Positions 16,586-25,304 of a stretch of DNA of 46,994 nucleotides are shown piece after piece. The notes under the pieces were generated by a model that made no database searches, was not told where the DNA came from, and saw only the letters and a list, made by a program, of their open reading frames with translations. The position numbers and the translations under genes are program-made. Position 1 is the first letter of the stretch. Every line of letters begins with the position of its first letter. Source of the stretch: JAOZTV01 sp965371805 (GTDB lineage: Bacteria > Acidobacteriota > Aminicenantia > UBA2199); contig CBDUZW010000036.1 in NCBI GenBank assembly GCA_965371805.1, positions 1 to 46,994 of the forward strand, written 5' to 3'.

Positions 16586-19012
16586 TCAACGAACCTCCAG
16601 AACACTCCTAACCTTTTCGGAAAGATCACTCAAACTATAAGGTTTTTGCAAGAACCCCTTGCATCCGTTACTTAAAATCTCTTCAGCTTGACCATTTAAG
16701 CTATATCCACTTGACAGAAGAACATTTACTTCCGGATCAATTTCTTTCAGCTTTTCAAACGTTTCCTCTCCTCCAATAACAGGCATAATCATATCAAGTA
16801 TTATAAGATTTATGTATTCTTGTTTTTCTTTATATATTTGAATAGCTTCGTCTCCACTTTCAGCAGTCAACACCTTATAACCTAAAGCCATTAATAACTC
16901 TTTTCCAACCTCACTCACCATTGGCTCATCATCAACCAATAGGATAGTCCCGACTCCATTTACTATCTCAGTTTCACCAATATTATTAATAAAAACCTCT
17001 TTATTCGAAACCGGAAAATATATATTAAAGGTTGTTCCATGTCCTTTTTCACTATATATATTTATGAAACCTCTATGATTTTTAATAATTCCATATACTG
17101 AAGCGAGTCCCAGTCCCGAGTTCCTCCCCCGGTCTTTCGTTGTAAAAAAAGGATCAAATATTTTTTTTTGAATATCTTTATCAATCCCAATTCCGGTATC
17201 AGTAACAGAAAGTCTAACATATTTCCCAGGAATAATTTTAAAGTGTTTTCTATATCCATCATCAATTATTACGTTGGCAGTTTGTATGTATATATTTCCA
17301 CCTTTAGGCATTGCCTGCCAGGCATTTACATAGAGGTTCAACAATACCTGCTGGAGCTGTCCTTGATCTGCTTCAATAATCCACGGGTTTTTTTCATATT
17401 TCCCGGTGATCCTTATCTCTTTTTTTGTTTGGCCAAAAACTCTATTTTCATTTTTAATTAATTCATTCAAATTAATCGGCTTAACCTCATACCTTCCACC
17501 TCTTGCAAATCCTAATAACTGCCTGGTTAATTCAACAGCACTACTAATTGCTTTATCAATATTATTCAAATATTTATAATCCGATTGAGATGGATCCATA
17601 TGAAGCTTCATTAATGATGTATATCCCTGAATCCCCATTAAAATATTATTGAAATTATGGGCTATACCGCCTGCCAGAGTTCCAATTGCTTCCATTTTAT
17701 GGGATTGATTTAACTGAGCTTCTAAAACAGCTTTTTCTTCCTCAGCTTTTTTAGCCTGTGTTAAATCTCTAATATTTCCAAGAACAAATTCATCATTACC
17801 GATTTTAATTTTTTTTAAAGCGACTTCAACATAAAAAACCATCATATCATTTGGCCGTTTAGCCTGCCATTCAAAAACTATTTTCTCTCCCTGCAAAGCA
17901 CTTTTCCAATAACTTTTTGCTGTATTTAAAGACATTTCAGGCCCTGAAATATCCATAATTGAAAGATTTAAGGCCTGCTCTTTCGTTATCTGGTACATAT
18001 CTAACATAGTTTTATTTACTTCAATTATTTTCCCATTAAGATCATGTTTGATAATTGCATCATTTGTATTATCAAGAATTATGTCTAAAGTTAATTTTGA
18101 TAATTGTAGATCTTCCTTAGCTTTTATTATATCTGTCAAATCAATTGCCTGGACTATCACATTGGATACTTTTTTGTTGTTGTCCAGGATTGGAGTAAAT
18201 ATGGAGTTTGTTATCTTATGAGCGGGTTTTTTTATATTAACATGATCAACATCGGCAAAATTATAATCTATTATAATATTTGCAGCAATTCCTTTTTCAA
18301 ATACATTTTTTATTTCCGGTAAGAATCCTGCTTTTTCAATAACACTATCTTTTAAAATATTATATTTTCCAATCACCTCATCTTCGCTTGCTCCAAAAAA
18401 TTCAAAACAAGCTGGATTTGCTCTTATGGCAGTCCCCTTCTCATCAGAAATCCATGTACTTAATGCGGAACTTTCAATAATTTTATCAATAAATTCATTT
18501 TTTTCTTTTATTATCTGATCAGACTTTTTCCAGTCAGAGATATCTTCTATTACTCCATCAAAGTAGACAATATCTCCAAGATTATTTATTATCGCTCTTC
18601 CGGTATCCCTAACCCATATTTGATCACCATCTTTTTTTAAAAACTTTAGTTCACTTGAGTTAATTCCGCCGCATTCTTTCCAATCTGAGATTTCCTTAGT
18701 CCTACTTTTTTTCTCAACAAATAAATCCATTACAGTGATTTTAAATAAATCTTCAATCTTATCATACCCAAGGATCTTAGCTAATGCTTCATTGGCAAAT
18801 ATTATATGTCCTCCTATTGTAGTTCTGTATATACCAATGGGAATCTGATGTATCAGAGTTCTATATTCTTCCTCACTTTTCGGTATTATTTTCTCTACAT
18901 TTTTAATTTCAGTTACATCTTTTTTTAATGCAAGATTACTTCTCTTTAACTTCTCAATTTCAAAAAGCAGATCTTCTCTTGACTTGCCACTATATTCCTT
19001 CTTTTTTGGCAT
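16586..19012 (-). CDS. PAS-domain hybrid sensor histidine kinase with receiver
   Basis: 808 aa, soluble (no membrane segments). A short coiled coil (about 5-45) precedes three PAS domains (about 50-165, 170-290, 305-425). HisKA has AGGIAHNFNNILMGI (His about 452); the ATPase domain has N, G1 and G2 motifs (NAWQAMPKGG, DTGIGIDKD, GRNSGLGLASVYGI). The C-terminal receiver (about 690-808) has ILLVDDEPMVSEVG and LIILDMIMPVIGG with the acceptor Asp. Probably a cytoplasmic kinase sensing small ligands or redox state through PAS; no heme or flavin motif could be assigned. Start with AAGGAG six bases upstream. The lone receiver gene downstream is a candidate partner. Confidence 0.93.
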   Translation of the reverse strand: MPKKKEYSGKSREDLLFEIEKLKRSNLALKKDVTEIKNVEKIIPKSEEEYRTLIHQIPIGIYRTTIGGHIIFANEALAKILGYDKIEDLFKITVMDLFVEKKSRTKEISDWKECGGINSSELKFLKKDGDQIWVRDTGRAIINNLGDIVYFDGVIEDISDWKKSDQIIKEKNEFIDKIIESSALSTWISDEKGTAIRANPACFEFFGASEDEVIGKYNILKDSVIEKAGFLPEIKNVFEKGIAANIIIDYNFADVDHVNIKKPAHKITNSIFTPILDNNKKVSNVIVQAIDLTDIIKAKEDLQLSKLTLDIILDNTNDAIIKHDLNGKIIEVNKTMLDMYQITKEQALNLSIMDISGPEMSLNTAKSYWKSALQGEKIVFEWQAKRPNDMMVFYVEVALKKIKIGNDEFVLGNIRDLTQAKKAEEEKAVLEAQLNQSHKMEAIGTLAGGIAHNFNNILMGIQGYTSLMKLHMDPSQSDYKYLNNIDKAISSAVELTRQLLGFARGGRYEVKPINLNELIKNENRVFGQTKKEIRITGKYEKNPWIIEADQGQLQQVLLNLYVNAWQAMPKGGNIYIQTANVIIDDGYRKHFKIIPGKYVRLSVTDTGIGIDKDIQKKIFDPFFTTKDRGRNSGLGLASVYGIIKNHRGFINIYSEKGHGTTFNIYFPVSNKEVFINNIGETEIVNGVGTILLVDDEPMVSEVGKELLMALGYKVLTAESGDEAIQIYKEKQEYINLIILDMIMPVIGGEETFEKLKEIDPEVNVLLSSGYSLNGQAEEILSNGCKGFLQKPYSLSDLSEKVRSVLEVR

Positions 19013-19035
19013 TCAAACTCCTTCTCAACTTTAAA

Positions 19036-19064
19036 AAGATATCAATATGGAGTTTAATTGTCAA
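19036..19064 (-). promoter_or_regulatory. Promoter for the PAS hybrid kinase
   Basis: Minus-strand TTGACA (19064-19059), a 17-base spacer and TATCTT (19041-19036), 24 bases before the ATG at 19012. Confidence 0.55.
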
Positions 19065-19081
19065 GAAAATTAATGAAGAGA

Positions 19082-19110
19082 TTGATTTGATCTTGCAGTT
19101 ATTGTAATAT
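19082..19110 (+). promoter_or_regulatory. Promoter for the M24 peptidase gene
   Basis: TTGATT at 19082-19087, a 17-base spacer and TAATAT at 19105-19110, 24 bases before the ATG. The -35 box lies back to back with the divergent kinase promoter. Confidence 0.5.
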
Positions 19111-19134
19111 TTAATTTAAAAAAAGGAGAATATA

Positions 19135-20316
19135 ATGTTTAAAGAAAAGATAAAACAGGCAGTAGAAATTCTTAATGAATTGGATATTGATATGTGGATG
19201 ACTTTTGGAAGAGAATCACATACGATACATGACCCTGCAGCCGACATGATTATTGGCGCAGGATATACCTGGCATTCAGCTTTTATTATTACAAAAGATG
19301 GAGATAGTGCTGCTATTATCGGTAATCTTGATGCAGCAAACTATGAAAAAATGGGGAACTTCAAAAAAGTTATTCCTTATCTAAAATCTATCAAGAATGA
19401 TCTCTTAGGATATGTAAGTAATAAAGATCCAAAAAATATTGCCATAAATTATTCAGAAGACAATGTAATGGCCGATGGATTAACTCATGGACTCTACCTT
19501 ACTTTAAATACTTTATTTAAAGAGACAGATTACAGCAAAAGATTTATGTCTTCAGAGGCTATACTTTCTGCCCTTAGAGGAAGAAAATCCAAAGCTGAAA
19601 TCTCAAAGATTCAAAACGCAATAAATGAGACAGAAAAACTCTATGAAAGAATTGGAAAGTTTATAAAACCAGGTTTGACTGAAAAAGAAGTTAATAAAAA
19701 AATGATTGAGTGGATGAAAGATTTAAGATATGAACCTGCCTGGGATCTGGAAATGTGTCCTTCAGTTTTTACTGGAATGCCGGATGAAGGAGAGGCACAT
19801 ACAGGACCAACGGATAAAGTTATTAAACGCGGCGATGTATTAAATATGGATTTCGGACTTAGGATTGATGATTATTGTTCCGATCTACAAAAAACCTGGT
19901 ATATACTTAAAGAGGGTGAATCAGAAGCACCTGAAGAAGTTGTAAAAGGCTTTGAAGCAGTTCGGGATGCAATAATCGAATCCGCAAAAGCTTTAAAACC
20001 TGGAGTTGAGGGTCGGGTAATAGATACAATTGCCAGAAAAGTAATAACTGATCGGGGTTTTGATGAGTATCCACACGCTCTGGGACACCAGGTTGGTAGA
20101 GCACCACATGATGGCGGAGGAAATTTATGTCCTGTCTGGGAAAGATATGGAGAACAACCCTATATGAAAATTGAAGAAAACCAGATATATACAATTGAGC
20201 CAAGAGTCAGAATCGAAGGTTATGGTACAGCAACGGTTGAAGTGATTGTGGTTGTAACAAAAGATGGGGGAAAATTCCTGTCAAAAATGCAAGAGGAAAT
20301 ATACTTGATCTATTAA
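19135..20316 (+). CDS. M24-family aminopeptidase (Xaa-Pro dipeptidase/creatinase fold)
   Basis: 393 aa with an AGGAG ribosome site. The N-terminal creatinase-like domain is about 1-160; the pita-bread peptidase domain is about 165-390. The five expected metal ligands can be placed: Asp in NMDFGLRIDD and in CSDLQKTW, His in HALGHQVGRAPHDGG, Glu in YTIEPRV and Glu in TVEVIVVV. Expected to be a cytoplasmic manganese- or cobalt-dependent peptidase acting on X-Pro or other small peptides; substrate specificity cannot be read from the sequence. It is monocistronic, with its own promoter. Confidence 0.9.
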   Translation: MFKEKIKQAVEILNELDIDMWMTFGRESHTIHDPAADMIIGAGYTWHSAFIITKDGDSAAIIGNLDAANYEKMGNFKKVIPYLKSIKNDLLGYVSNKDPKNIAINYSEDNVMADGLTHGLYLTLNTLFKETDYSKRFMSSEAILSALRGRKSKAEISKIQNAINETEKLYERIGKFIKPGLTEKEVNKKMIEWMKDLRYEPAWDLEMCPSVFTGMPDEGEAHTGPTDKVIKRGDVLNMDFGLRIDDYCSDLQKTWYILKEGESEAPEEVVKGFEAVRDAIIESAKALKPGVEGRVIDTIARKVITDRGFDEYPHALGHQVGRAPHDGGGNLCPVWERYGEQPYMKIEENQIYTIEPRVRIEGYGTATVEVIVVVTKDGGKFLSKMQEEIYLIY

Positions 20317-20442
20317 GGAACAGTCACAACCTTACTGTACATTATATATAAATGTAAAGATAAACTGTCTTGCCGGATATTTAAAAATAAGATTTCTCTG
20401 AGGCAGTAGTCTTTTGTATAATTATTTTCTTCACCTAAAATC
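20317..20442. other. Intergenic region with weak dyad, no gene seen
   Basis: Between the M24 peptidase stop and the pseudopilin promoter. It contains the A+T dyad TACATT/AATGTA (near 20338-20356) and a loose ACTGTCTTGCC/GGCAGTAGT pairing. No ORF with a ribosome site and no convincing terminator. Confidence 0.4.
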
Positions 20443-20471
20443 TTGAAAAAAAAAATTTTTTAACATATAAT
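20443..20471 (+). promoter_or_regulatory. Promoter for the pseudopilin gene
   Basis: TTGAAA at 20443-20448, a 17-base spacer made mostly of A and T runs, and a perfect TATAAT at 20466-20471, 26 bases before the ATG, which is preceded by AAGGAGGAG. Confidence 0.65.
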
Positions 20472-20497
20472 CTCCATTAAAGAATCAAGGAGGAGAT

Positions 20498-21208
20498 ATG
20501 AAAAAAGGTTTCACTTTAATTGAAATGGTAGTTGTTCTAGCTGTAATTGCAATATTAGCAGCAATTTTACTTCCCACTCTTTCAACATATGTAACAGATG
20601 CTCAGATAACCAGGGCTATCAATGAAGAACAGGTAATTACTGCCGCAATATTAATGTTAAGAAAAGATACAGGAAAATGGCCATCTACTTTCCAGGAACC
20701 AACTTCTCCAAATGGAGGACCTTCAGGAAGAGTTGACAGAGTCCTTACTGGAGAGACAACAGATCCAGTACCGAGTGGAATTGCACCTGGTGCCAGGGCA
20801 GGAGCCGCACAGTGGGGATCTTATGGAAATGCAAAACCTCTATATGATTTTCTATTCTTTAATAATCCTGATTCAAATACCGGAGCAGCAAATCAAAATC
20901 AAGTGGGGCAGGATTATCCTATATCAGGTACATTTGCCTGGAAGGGACCCTATATAAATAAACAGAGTTCTCTTGATCCATGGGGTAATCAGTATGTGAT
21001 TTCCGCTAGATATTTTCCTGGAGGAGCATCTTCAGGTGGACATACTGTTTTAATTTTATCAGCAGGGAGTGATGGAGTATGGTCAACACCGTATAGTGAT
21101 GGAGTAACAAGGCTTACAACTCCGGCTGATCTTCCTTATGGTTCCTACGAAAATGATGGGGCCTACACCCATGATGATATCGGATCTGTAATTGTTACTA
21201 ATAATTAA
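20498..21208 (+). CDS. Type II secretion/type IV pilus-like pseudopilin (GspG-like)
   Basis: 236 aa. A type III signal with the prepilin peptidase site KKG/FTLIEMVVVLAVIAIL: Gly before the cut, mature N-terminal Phe and the conserved Glu5. A single hydrophobic helix follows. The C-terminal part has a GspG-like ending: GPYINKQSSLDPWGNQYVI, then VLILSAGSDGVWSTP, similar to the calcium-binding LDPWGNPY and SAGPDG elements of major pseudopilins. It is longer than GspG (about 140 aa) because of a Gly/Pro/Asn-rich middle (about 65-135). No other secretion or pilus gene is nearby, so it is an orphan. It has a strong promoter and ribosome site, suggesting high expression. Confidence 0.88.
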   Translation: MKKGFTLIEMVVVLAVIAILAAILLPTLSTYVTDAQITRAINEEQVITAAILMLRKDTGKWPSTFQEPTSPNGGPSGRVDRVLTGETTDPVPSGIAPGARAGAAQWGSYGNAKPLYDFLFFNNPDSNTGAANQNQVGQDYPISGTFAWKGPYINKQSSLDPWGNQYVISARYFPGGASSGGHTVLILSAGSDGVWSTPYSDGVTRLTTPADLPYGSYENDGAYTHDDIGSVIVTNN

Positions 21209-21225
21209 AATAGCTTAGAATCTAT

Positions 21226-21295
21226 CTCAAATTTGAGTGTTTTAGTTTTAATGTAATCTGCTGCCGGCAGCATACTAAAAACACTCAAATTTGAG
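21226..21295. repeat. Nested 70-base inverted repeat between convergent genes
   Basis: The outer arm 21226-21246 (CTCAAATTTGAGTGTTTTAGT) is answered at 21274-21295 by its reverse complement with one extra A. The arm begins with a 12-base palindrome, CTCAAATTTGAG, found at both ends, and the centre holds another palindrome, GCTGCCGGCAGC (21260-21271). As RNA it would form a long stem on either strand. It probably ends transcription of the pseudopilin and the convergent propeller gene, or it is a small mobile repeat. Confidence 0.7.
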
Positions 21296-21335
21296 GGATT
21301 TATAAATAAAAATCCCAAAATTTATAAAACTTTTT

Positions 21336-22361
21336 TTAAAATTTGGAGGTATGGATTTTCCATACTTCATCTTCTTCATCTTCTACTAATGTATAGATAT
21401 TTTTCTCATATACAGAATAAAGTATAGGGAACATTGTAAAATGTTCATATCTATTAAGCATTATAAAAGTTCTTCCTTTTTCGTTTCCCTTAAGATCAAG
21501 TTTTATACACTCCCATAAATCACCTCTTCGCTTGAATGTAATTACATAGATTAGATCATCTGATAGCTGAATATCTCTAATAGGTGGAAAGTTTTTTCTG
21601 ATATTCATTACTTTTTTAATAAATTCATAATTTCTCTTAAATCGGATACTCTGTTTAAAAAATGTCAAAGCTTCCTTTTTAAAACTCTCAGGTATTTTCA
21701 ATTTAGGATATGATTTGTTTATTTCAAATTCCTTATCTCCGTTAGAATCATATACATTTATCTTAAAGTCAATTGAATTTGCATTGACATAGATCTTATC
21801 TTTATATACAGGATTATAGGTAAAACTTGTTACAGGTAGTAACAGCTTCCTGGGATTATTGAGTTCAAAATCACTGAGAAAAACTTTTTTTTGAGAAGTG
21901 AATTTTTTTTCATGAAGGGTAACTCCTAAATACTGTCTTTTATCTTCTTTAGCTATTAGTCCAACACCAACAAATTTCTCCTTTAATGGAAAGATCAATT
22001 TATCTACAGATATTTTTTCTTCCTTAATAAAGTTTCCATCCAAATCAAAATATGATGCCCTATGGTCACTATTTACCATTAACTGGTTATTAATAAAACA
22101 CATTGACATAGGTTTTCCATTTTGTGGATTATACTTAAATTCCTGAGGTCCCTCTCCTGCTTTTCCAAATTTTTTAATTAGTTTAAAATCTTTAAGAGAG
22201 TAAACATAAACTGTTGCCTGGTCCAGTACAAAAGCCCTGTTATAATTTACTAAAAATATGGATGGTCGTGAAAGTCCCTCAAGTGGAAATGTATCCACAG
22301 GTAGAATCGATCTTGCAAGCATTAGTATTAATGCAATAAGTACTAATAATAATTTTTTCAT
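21336..22361 (-). CDS. Exported 6-bladed beta-propeller protein
   Basis: 341 aa. Signal peptide about 1-20 (MKKLLLVLIALILMLARS), then a propeller of the NHL-like '6-bladed beta-propeller' type, marked by KKFGKAGEGPQEFKYNPQNG near residues 63-82 and by repeated Y-F-D-L-D-G-N-F and I-R-D-I-Q-L-S-D-D-L-I-Y-V-I blades. Proteins of this type are numerous in Aminicenantes and Bacteroidota and are uncharacterised. No enzymatic motif is seen. The ribosome site is GAGGAG. It is convergent with the pseudopilin gene across the long inverted repeat and divergent from the DMT transporter. Confidence 0.8.
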   Translation of the reverse strand: MKKLLLVLIALILMLARSILPVDTFPLEGLSRPSIFLVNYNRAFVLDQATVYVYSLKDFKLIKKFGKAGEGPQEFKYNPQNGKPMSMCFINNQLMVNSDHRASYFDLDGNFIKEEKISVDKLIFPLKEKFVGVGLIAKEDKRQYLGVTLHEKKFTSQKKVFLSDFELNNPRKLLLPVTSFTYNPVYKDKIYVNANSIDFKINVYDSNGDKEFEINKSYPKLKIPESFKKEALTFFKQSIRFKRNYEFIKKVMNIRKNFPPIRDIQLSDDLIYVITFKRRGDLWECIKLDLKGNEKGRTFIMLNRYEHFTMFPILYSVYEKNIYTLVEDEEDEVWKIHTSKF

Positions 22362-22479
22362 TTATAACTCCTCTTTTCTTTTTAATACTCTATAACGATC
22401 GAAACCAAGAAATGTTTCAAAAAAACAAAAAAAAGCTCTTTTTACTTTCATTTAGCTTTTAAATGGATTAATATTTAAA

Positions 22480-23397
22480 ATGAGTAAAGATATTGTTTCA
22501 GGAAAAAAAACGGCATCAATACTCCTTGCCGGAATTATTGCGATTTCTCTGGGATCTATATTAATAAGGCTTACTGATGATGTACATCCTATTATGATAG
22601 CTACTTACCGGCTCTTATTTTCATCACTTATCCTTATACCAATATTTAAAATTAAAAAACTAAGTTTTGCTGGATTCAGTAAAAGGGAGTGGTTTTTGTG
22701 TACATTGAGCGGCATTTTTCTTGCCCTTCATTTTATTACATGGATATCCTCTCTTCAATACACAAGTGTAGCAAATAGTGTGGTTTTGGTGACAATGAAC
22801 CCTGTCTTTGTAGGAATTTTTTCATACCTCCTTTTAAAAGAAAAATTGTCTATGAGCCTTATTACAGGTATTTCTCTTTCAATAGGAGGAAGCATAATTC
22901 TCACATTTTGCAAGACAAACGGAAATATTTCAACTATCCCTATAAATAACCCTTTATTAGGAAATTCTCTCGCTCTGACAGGTGCAATAATGGCAAGTTT
23001 TTATATAATAATAGGAAGTAAAATAAGAGTAAAACATGATCTTCTTACATATATTACACTTGTATACTCAATTGCAGCAATAGTACTTGTGCTTACATCA
23101 ATTTTCCTTGCTCTTCCATTTTACGGTTTTAAATCATCGTCTTATATATATATGCTGCTTTTGGCTATTCTTCCTCAGTTAGTGGGACATACATCTTTCA
23201 ACTGGGCTTTAAAACATCTAAAACCAAATATGGTAGCTGTAGTTACAATGGGAGAACCTGTAGGTGCAACAATTCTCGCCTATTTTATTTTCAGAGAGAC
23301 TCTATCTCTCTGGCAAATATCCGGTATTTTTGTAATTTTGCTTGCCATATACCTCTCCTCTAAAACGTCTATTAAAACTAACTGCAAATTTGAGTGA
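22480..23397 (+). CDS. DMT-superfamily (EamA) transporter
   Basis: 305 aa with ten predicted transmembrane helices arranged as two EamA repeats (about 13-148 and 160-295). Typical motifs: PIMIATYRLLFSSLILIP in repeat 1, SLQYTSVANSVVLVTMNPVFVGIFSYLLLKE at the end of repeat 1, and AVVTMGEPVGATILAYFIFRETLSLWQ at the end of repeat 2. A likely drug/metabolite exporter in the inner membrane; the substrate cannot be predicted. The ribosome site is poor. No partner gene. Confidence 0.9.
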   Translation: MSKDIVSGKKTASILLAGIIAISLGSILIRLTDDVHPIMIATYRLLFSSLILIPIFKIKKLSFAGFSKREWFLCTLSGIFLALHFITWISSLQYTSVANSVVLVTMNPVFVGIFSYLLLKEKLSMSLITGISLSIGGSIILTFCKTNGNISTIPINNPLLGNSLALTGAIMASFYIIIGSKIRVKHDLLTYITLVYSIAAIVLVLTSIFLALPFYGFKSSSYIYMLLLAILPQLVGHTSFNWALKHLKPNMVAVVTMGEPVGATILAYFIFRETLSLWQISGIFVILLAIYLSSKTSIKTNCKFE

Positions 23398-23443
23398 ATA
23401 TTAAATTTACTATTTATTTTAGTAAAAAAAAGAGGAAAATATC

Positions 23444-23472
23444 TTGACAAAAAGAGGTATTGATATTATAAT
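23444..23472 (+). promoter_or_regulatory. Perfect consensus sigma-70 promoter P1 of the ferritin operon
   Basis: TTGACA (23444-23449), exactly 17 bases, TATAAT (23467-23472). Both hexamers match the consensus. Such a promoter normally needs a repressor; the dyad at 23480-23494 sits at the expected start point. Confidence 0.8.
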
Positions 23473-23479
23473 ATTTAAT

Positions 23480-23498
23480 CAATAACGATTATTGTTAA
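23480..23498 (+). promoter_or_regulatory. Candidate Fur/PerR-like operator of the ferritin operon
   Basis: CAATAA-CGA-TTATTG (23480-23494) is a perfect 6-bp inverted repeat just downstream of P1. The 19 bases from 23481 match the classic Fur box GATAATGATAATCATTATC at 13 of 19 positions. The core ATAACGATTA (23482-23491) recurs at 30460-30469 in the same place relative to another promoter of iron/oxygen genes. The regulator gene is not in the window. Confidence 0.6.
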
Positions 23499-23521
23499 CG
23501 AGAGTTATCATATAGAATATA

Positions 23522-23550
23522 TTGACAATAATTTTTTATTGATACATAAT
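23522..23550 (+). promoter_or_regulatory. Second promoter P2 of the ferritin operon
   Basis: TTGACA (23522-23527), 17 bases, CATAAT (23545-23550), 25 bases before the ferritin ATG. It lies downstream of the dyad and may give basal or separately regulated transcription. Confidence 0.65.
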
Positions 23551-23575
23551 CTACATTGAAAATTGGAGGAAAAAA

Positions 23576-24085
23576 ATGATTAAAGAAAATATTGAAAAAT
23601 TATTAAATGACCAGATTAACTTTGAAATCTATTCTGCTTATACTTATAGAGCTATGGCTGCTTATTGCGACTCAATTGATCTCACCGGTTTTTCTCACTG
23701 GCTAAAAATCCAGGCAAAAGAGGAAGAGACTCATGTAGAGAAAATTTATAATTTTATTGTTGAAAGAGGTGGAAGGGCTGTTTTTTCTGCAATAGAAGGT
23801 CCTCAGAAAGATTGGGATTCAATTACTGCTGTTTTTGAAGATGGTTATAACCATGAACTTGAAGTAACTGAGAAAATTAATAAAATAATGACACTGGCAA
23901 TAAATGAAAACGATCATGCGACCCGATCATTTTTAAACTGGTTTGTTGACGAGCAGGTTGAAGAAGAGTCAAATTTTGATTCAATAATAAAGCAGCTGAA
24001 ATTAATTTCAGGATCAGGCCATGGCCTTTTTATGATGGATAAAGAGATGAGTACAAGAGTATTTATTGATCCAAATCAAAACTAG
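23576..24085 (+). CDS. ftnA: Bacterial non-heme ferritin
   Basis: 169 aa, the usual ferritin length. Ferroxidase ligands can be placed: Glu17 (INFEIYSA), Glu50 and His53 (KEEETH), then Glu residues in the second half (YNHELEVTEKI, VDEQVEEES). It oxidises Fe(II) and stores Fe(III) in a 24-mer cage in the cytoplasm. It is first gene of an operon with a flavodiiron protein, rubredoxin and a small DNA-binding protein, behind two promoters and a Fur-like dyad. Ribosome site TTGGAGG. No heme-binding Met typical of bacterioferritin was identified, and the sequence reads as Ftn type. Confidence 0.93.
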   Translation: MIKENIEKLLNDQINFEIYSAYTYRAMAAYCDSIDLTGFSHWLKIQAKEEETHVEKIYNFIVERGGRAVFSAIEGPQKDWDSITAVFEDGYNHELEVTEKINKIMTLAINENDHATRSFLNWFVDEQVEEESNFDSIIKQLKLISGSGHGLFMMDKEMSTRVFIDPNQN

Positions 24086-24092
24086 AGAAAAC

Positions 24093-25304
24093 ATGCAGAA
24101 CTTAAAAGCAATAAAAATATCTGAATCTGTATACTGGGTTGGTGCAATAGATTGGAATGTCAGAAACTTTCACGGATATAATACATCAAGAGGTACAACA
24201 TATAATGCCTTCTTAATTATTGATGAAAAAATCACATTAGTGGACGCAGTTAAAAAAGGTTTCTTTGATGAGATGAAATCCAGAATATCCTCTATTATTG
24301 ATCCTGAAAAAATTGATTATTTTATTTCAAACCACTCTGAACCTGACCATACCGGGACTCTTCCACAAGTTATTGCAGACTTTAAACCTGAAAAACTTTA
24401 TGCTTCGAAGATGGGTGTTAGGGCTCTTAACGCTCACTATGAGCTTGATATGGAGTTAACTCCGGTAAAAGATAATGAGAGAATCAGCATAGGTAAAAAA
24501 CACATCTCTTTTATTGAAACAAAGATGCTCCACTGGCCGGATTCAATGTTTTCTTATCTGGAAGAAGAGAAAGTTTTGTTTTCCCAGGATGCATTTGGAA
24601 TGCATTTAGCCTCAAGTGAAAGATTTGGTGGAGAACTGAACTGGGATATTTTAAAAAGGCAGGCGGAAAGTTATTATGCAAATATCATCACCCTGTATTC
24701 TCCTCATATACTGAATTTACTTGATAAAATTGAAGCATCCGGAATGCAAATTGATGTTATCGCCCCTGATCATGGACCTGTCTGGAAAGGTGATGAAAAG
24801 TTTACAAGATTACTGAAACTATATCAGAAATGGGCAAGTAGAGACCTTGATAAAAAAGTTGTAATTATATATGATACGATGTGGAACGCTACAGAGACGA
24901 TGGCAAGATATATAGCGGATGGTATTAAATCTTCAGGAGTAAAGGTAGAGGTTATGTGTCTTTCAACAAGTGCAAGAAGTGATATTGCCGATGAATTGCT
25001 CGATGCTGCAGGAGTTGTGATAGGATCTGCAACACTCAATAATAATATGCTGCCTTCAATTGCTGACATTCTTACCTATATAAAAGGGTTGAAGTTCAAC
25101 ACACCCTATGCAGCTGTTTTTGGCTCCTATGGATGGAGTGGCGAGGCGGTTAAACAGATATCTGAATCAATAGAAGAGATGGGTTCTGAAATAATTGGAA
25201 GTGTGAGAGTACAATATACACCCAAGGAAAAAACAAAAAAATTATGTTTTGAACTGGGTGAACAAATAGCAGAAAAAACAAAAAATATGGAGAAAAAAAA
25301 ATGA
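24093..25304 (+). CDS. fprA: Flavodiiron protein (A-type flavoprotein, O2/NO reductase)
   Basis: 403 aa from the ATG at 24093; an in-frame TTG at 24066 would overlap ferritin and is less likely. The N-terminal metallo-beta-lactamase domain (about 1-250) keeps all di-iron ligands: HSEPDH, HWPDSM, SQDAFG and DHGPVW. The C-terminal flavodoxin domain (about 255-400) has the FMN loop YDTMWNATETMA and GSATLNNNMLP. In anaerobes FprA reduces oxygen to water (or NO to N2O), taking electrons from rubredoxin, whose gene overlaps the stop (ATGA). The start is seven bases after the ferritin stop. It protects the cell when oxygen enters. Confidence 0.94.
   Translation: MQNLKAIKISESVYWVGAIDWNVRNFHGYNTSRGTTYNAFLIIDEKITLVDAVKKGFFDEMKSRISSIIDPEKIDYFISNHSEPDHTGTLPQVIADFKPEKLYASKMGVRALNAHYELDMELTPVKDNERISIGKKHISFIETKMLHWPDSMFSYLEEEKVLFSQDAFGMHLASSERFGGELNWDILKRQAESYYANIITLYSPHILNLLDKIEASGMQIDVIAPDHGPVWKGDEKFTRLLKLYQKWASRDLDKKVVIIYDTMWNATETMARYIADGIKSSGVKVEVMCLSTSARSDIADELLDAAGVVIGSATLNNNMLPSIADILTYIKGLKFNTPYAAVFGSYGWSGEAVKQISESIEEMGSEIIGSVRVQYTPKEKTKKLCFELGEQIAEKTKNMEKKK

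Noticed and set aside
22391..22400. Third copy of the Fur-like operator (ATAACGATC)
   Set aside because: Only eight of ten core bases match, no dyad and no good promoter at this position.
24066..24092. Upstream TTG start for the flavodiiron protein
   Set aside because: It lies inside the ferritin gene without a ribosome site; family alignment by eye favours ATG 24093 (start QNLKAIKIS).
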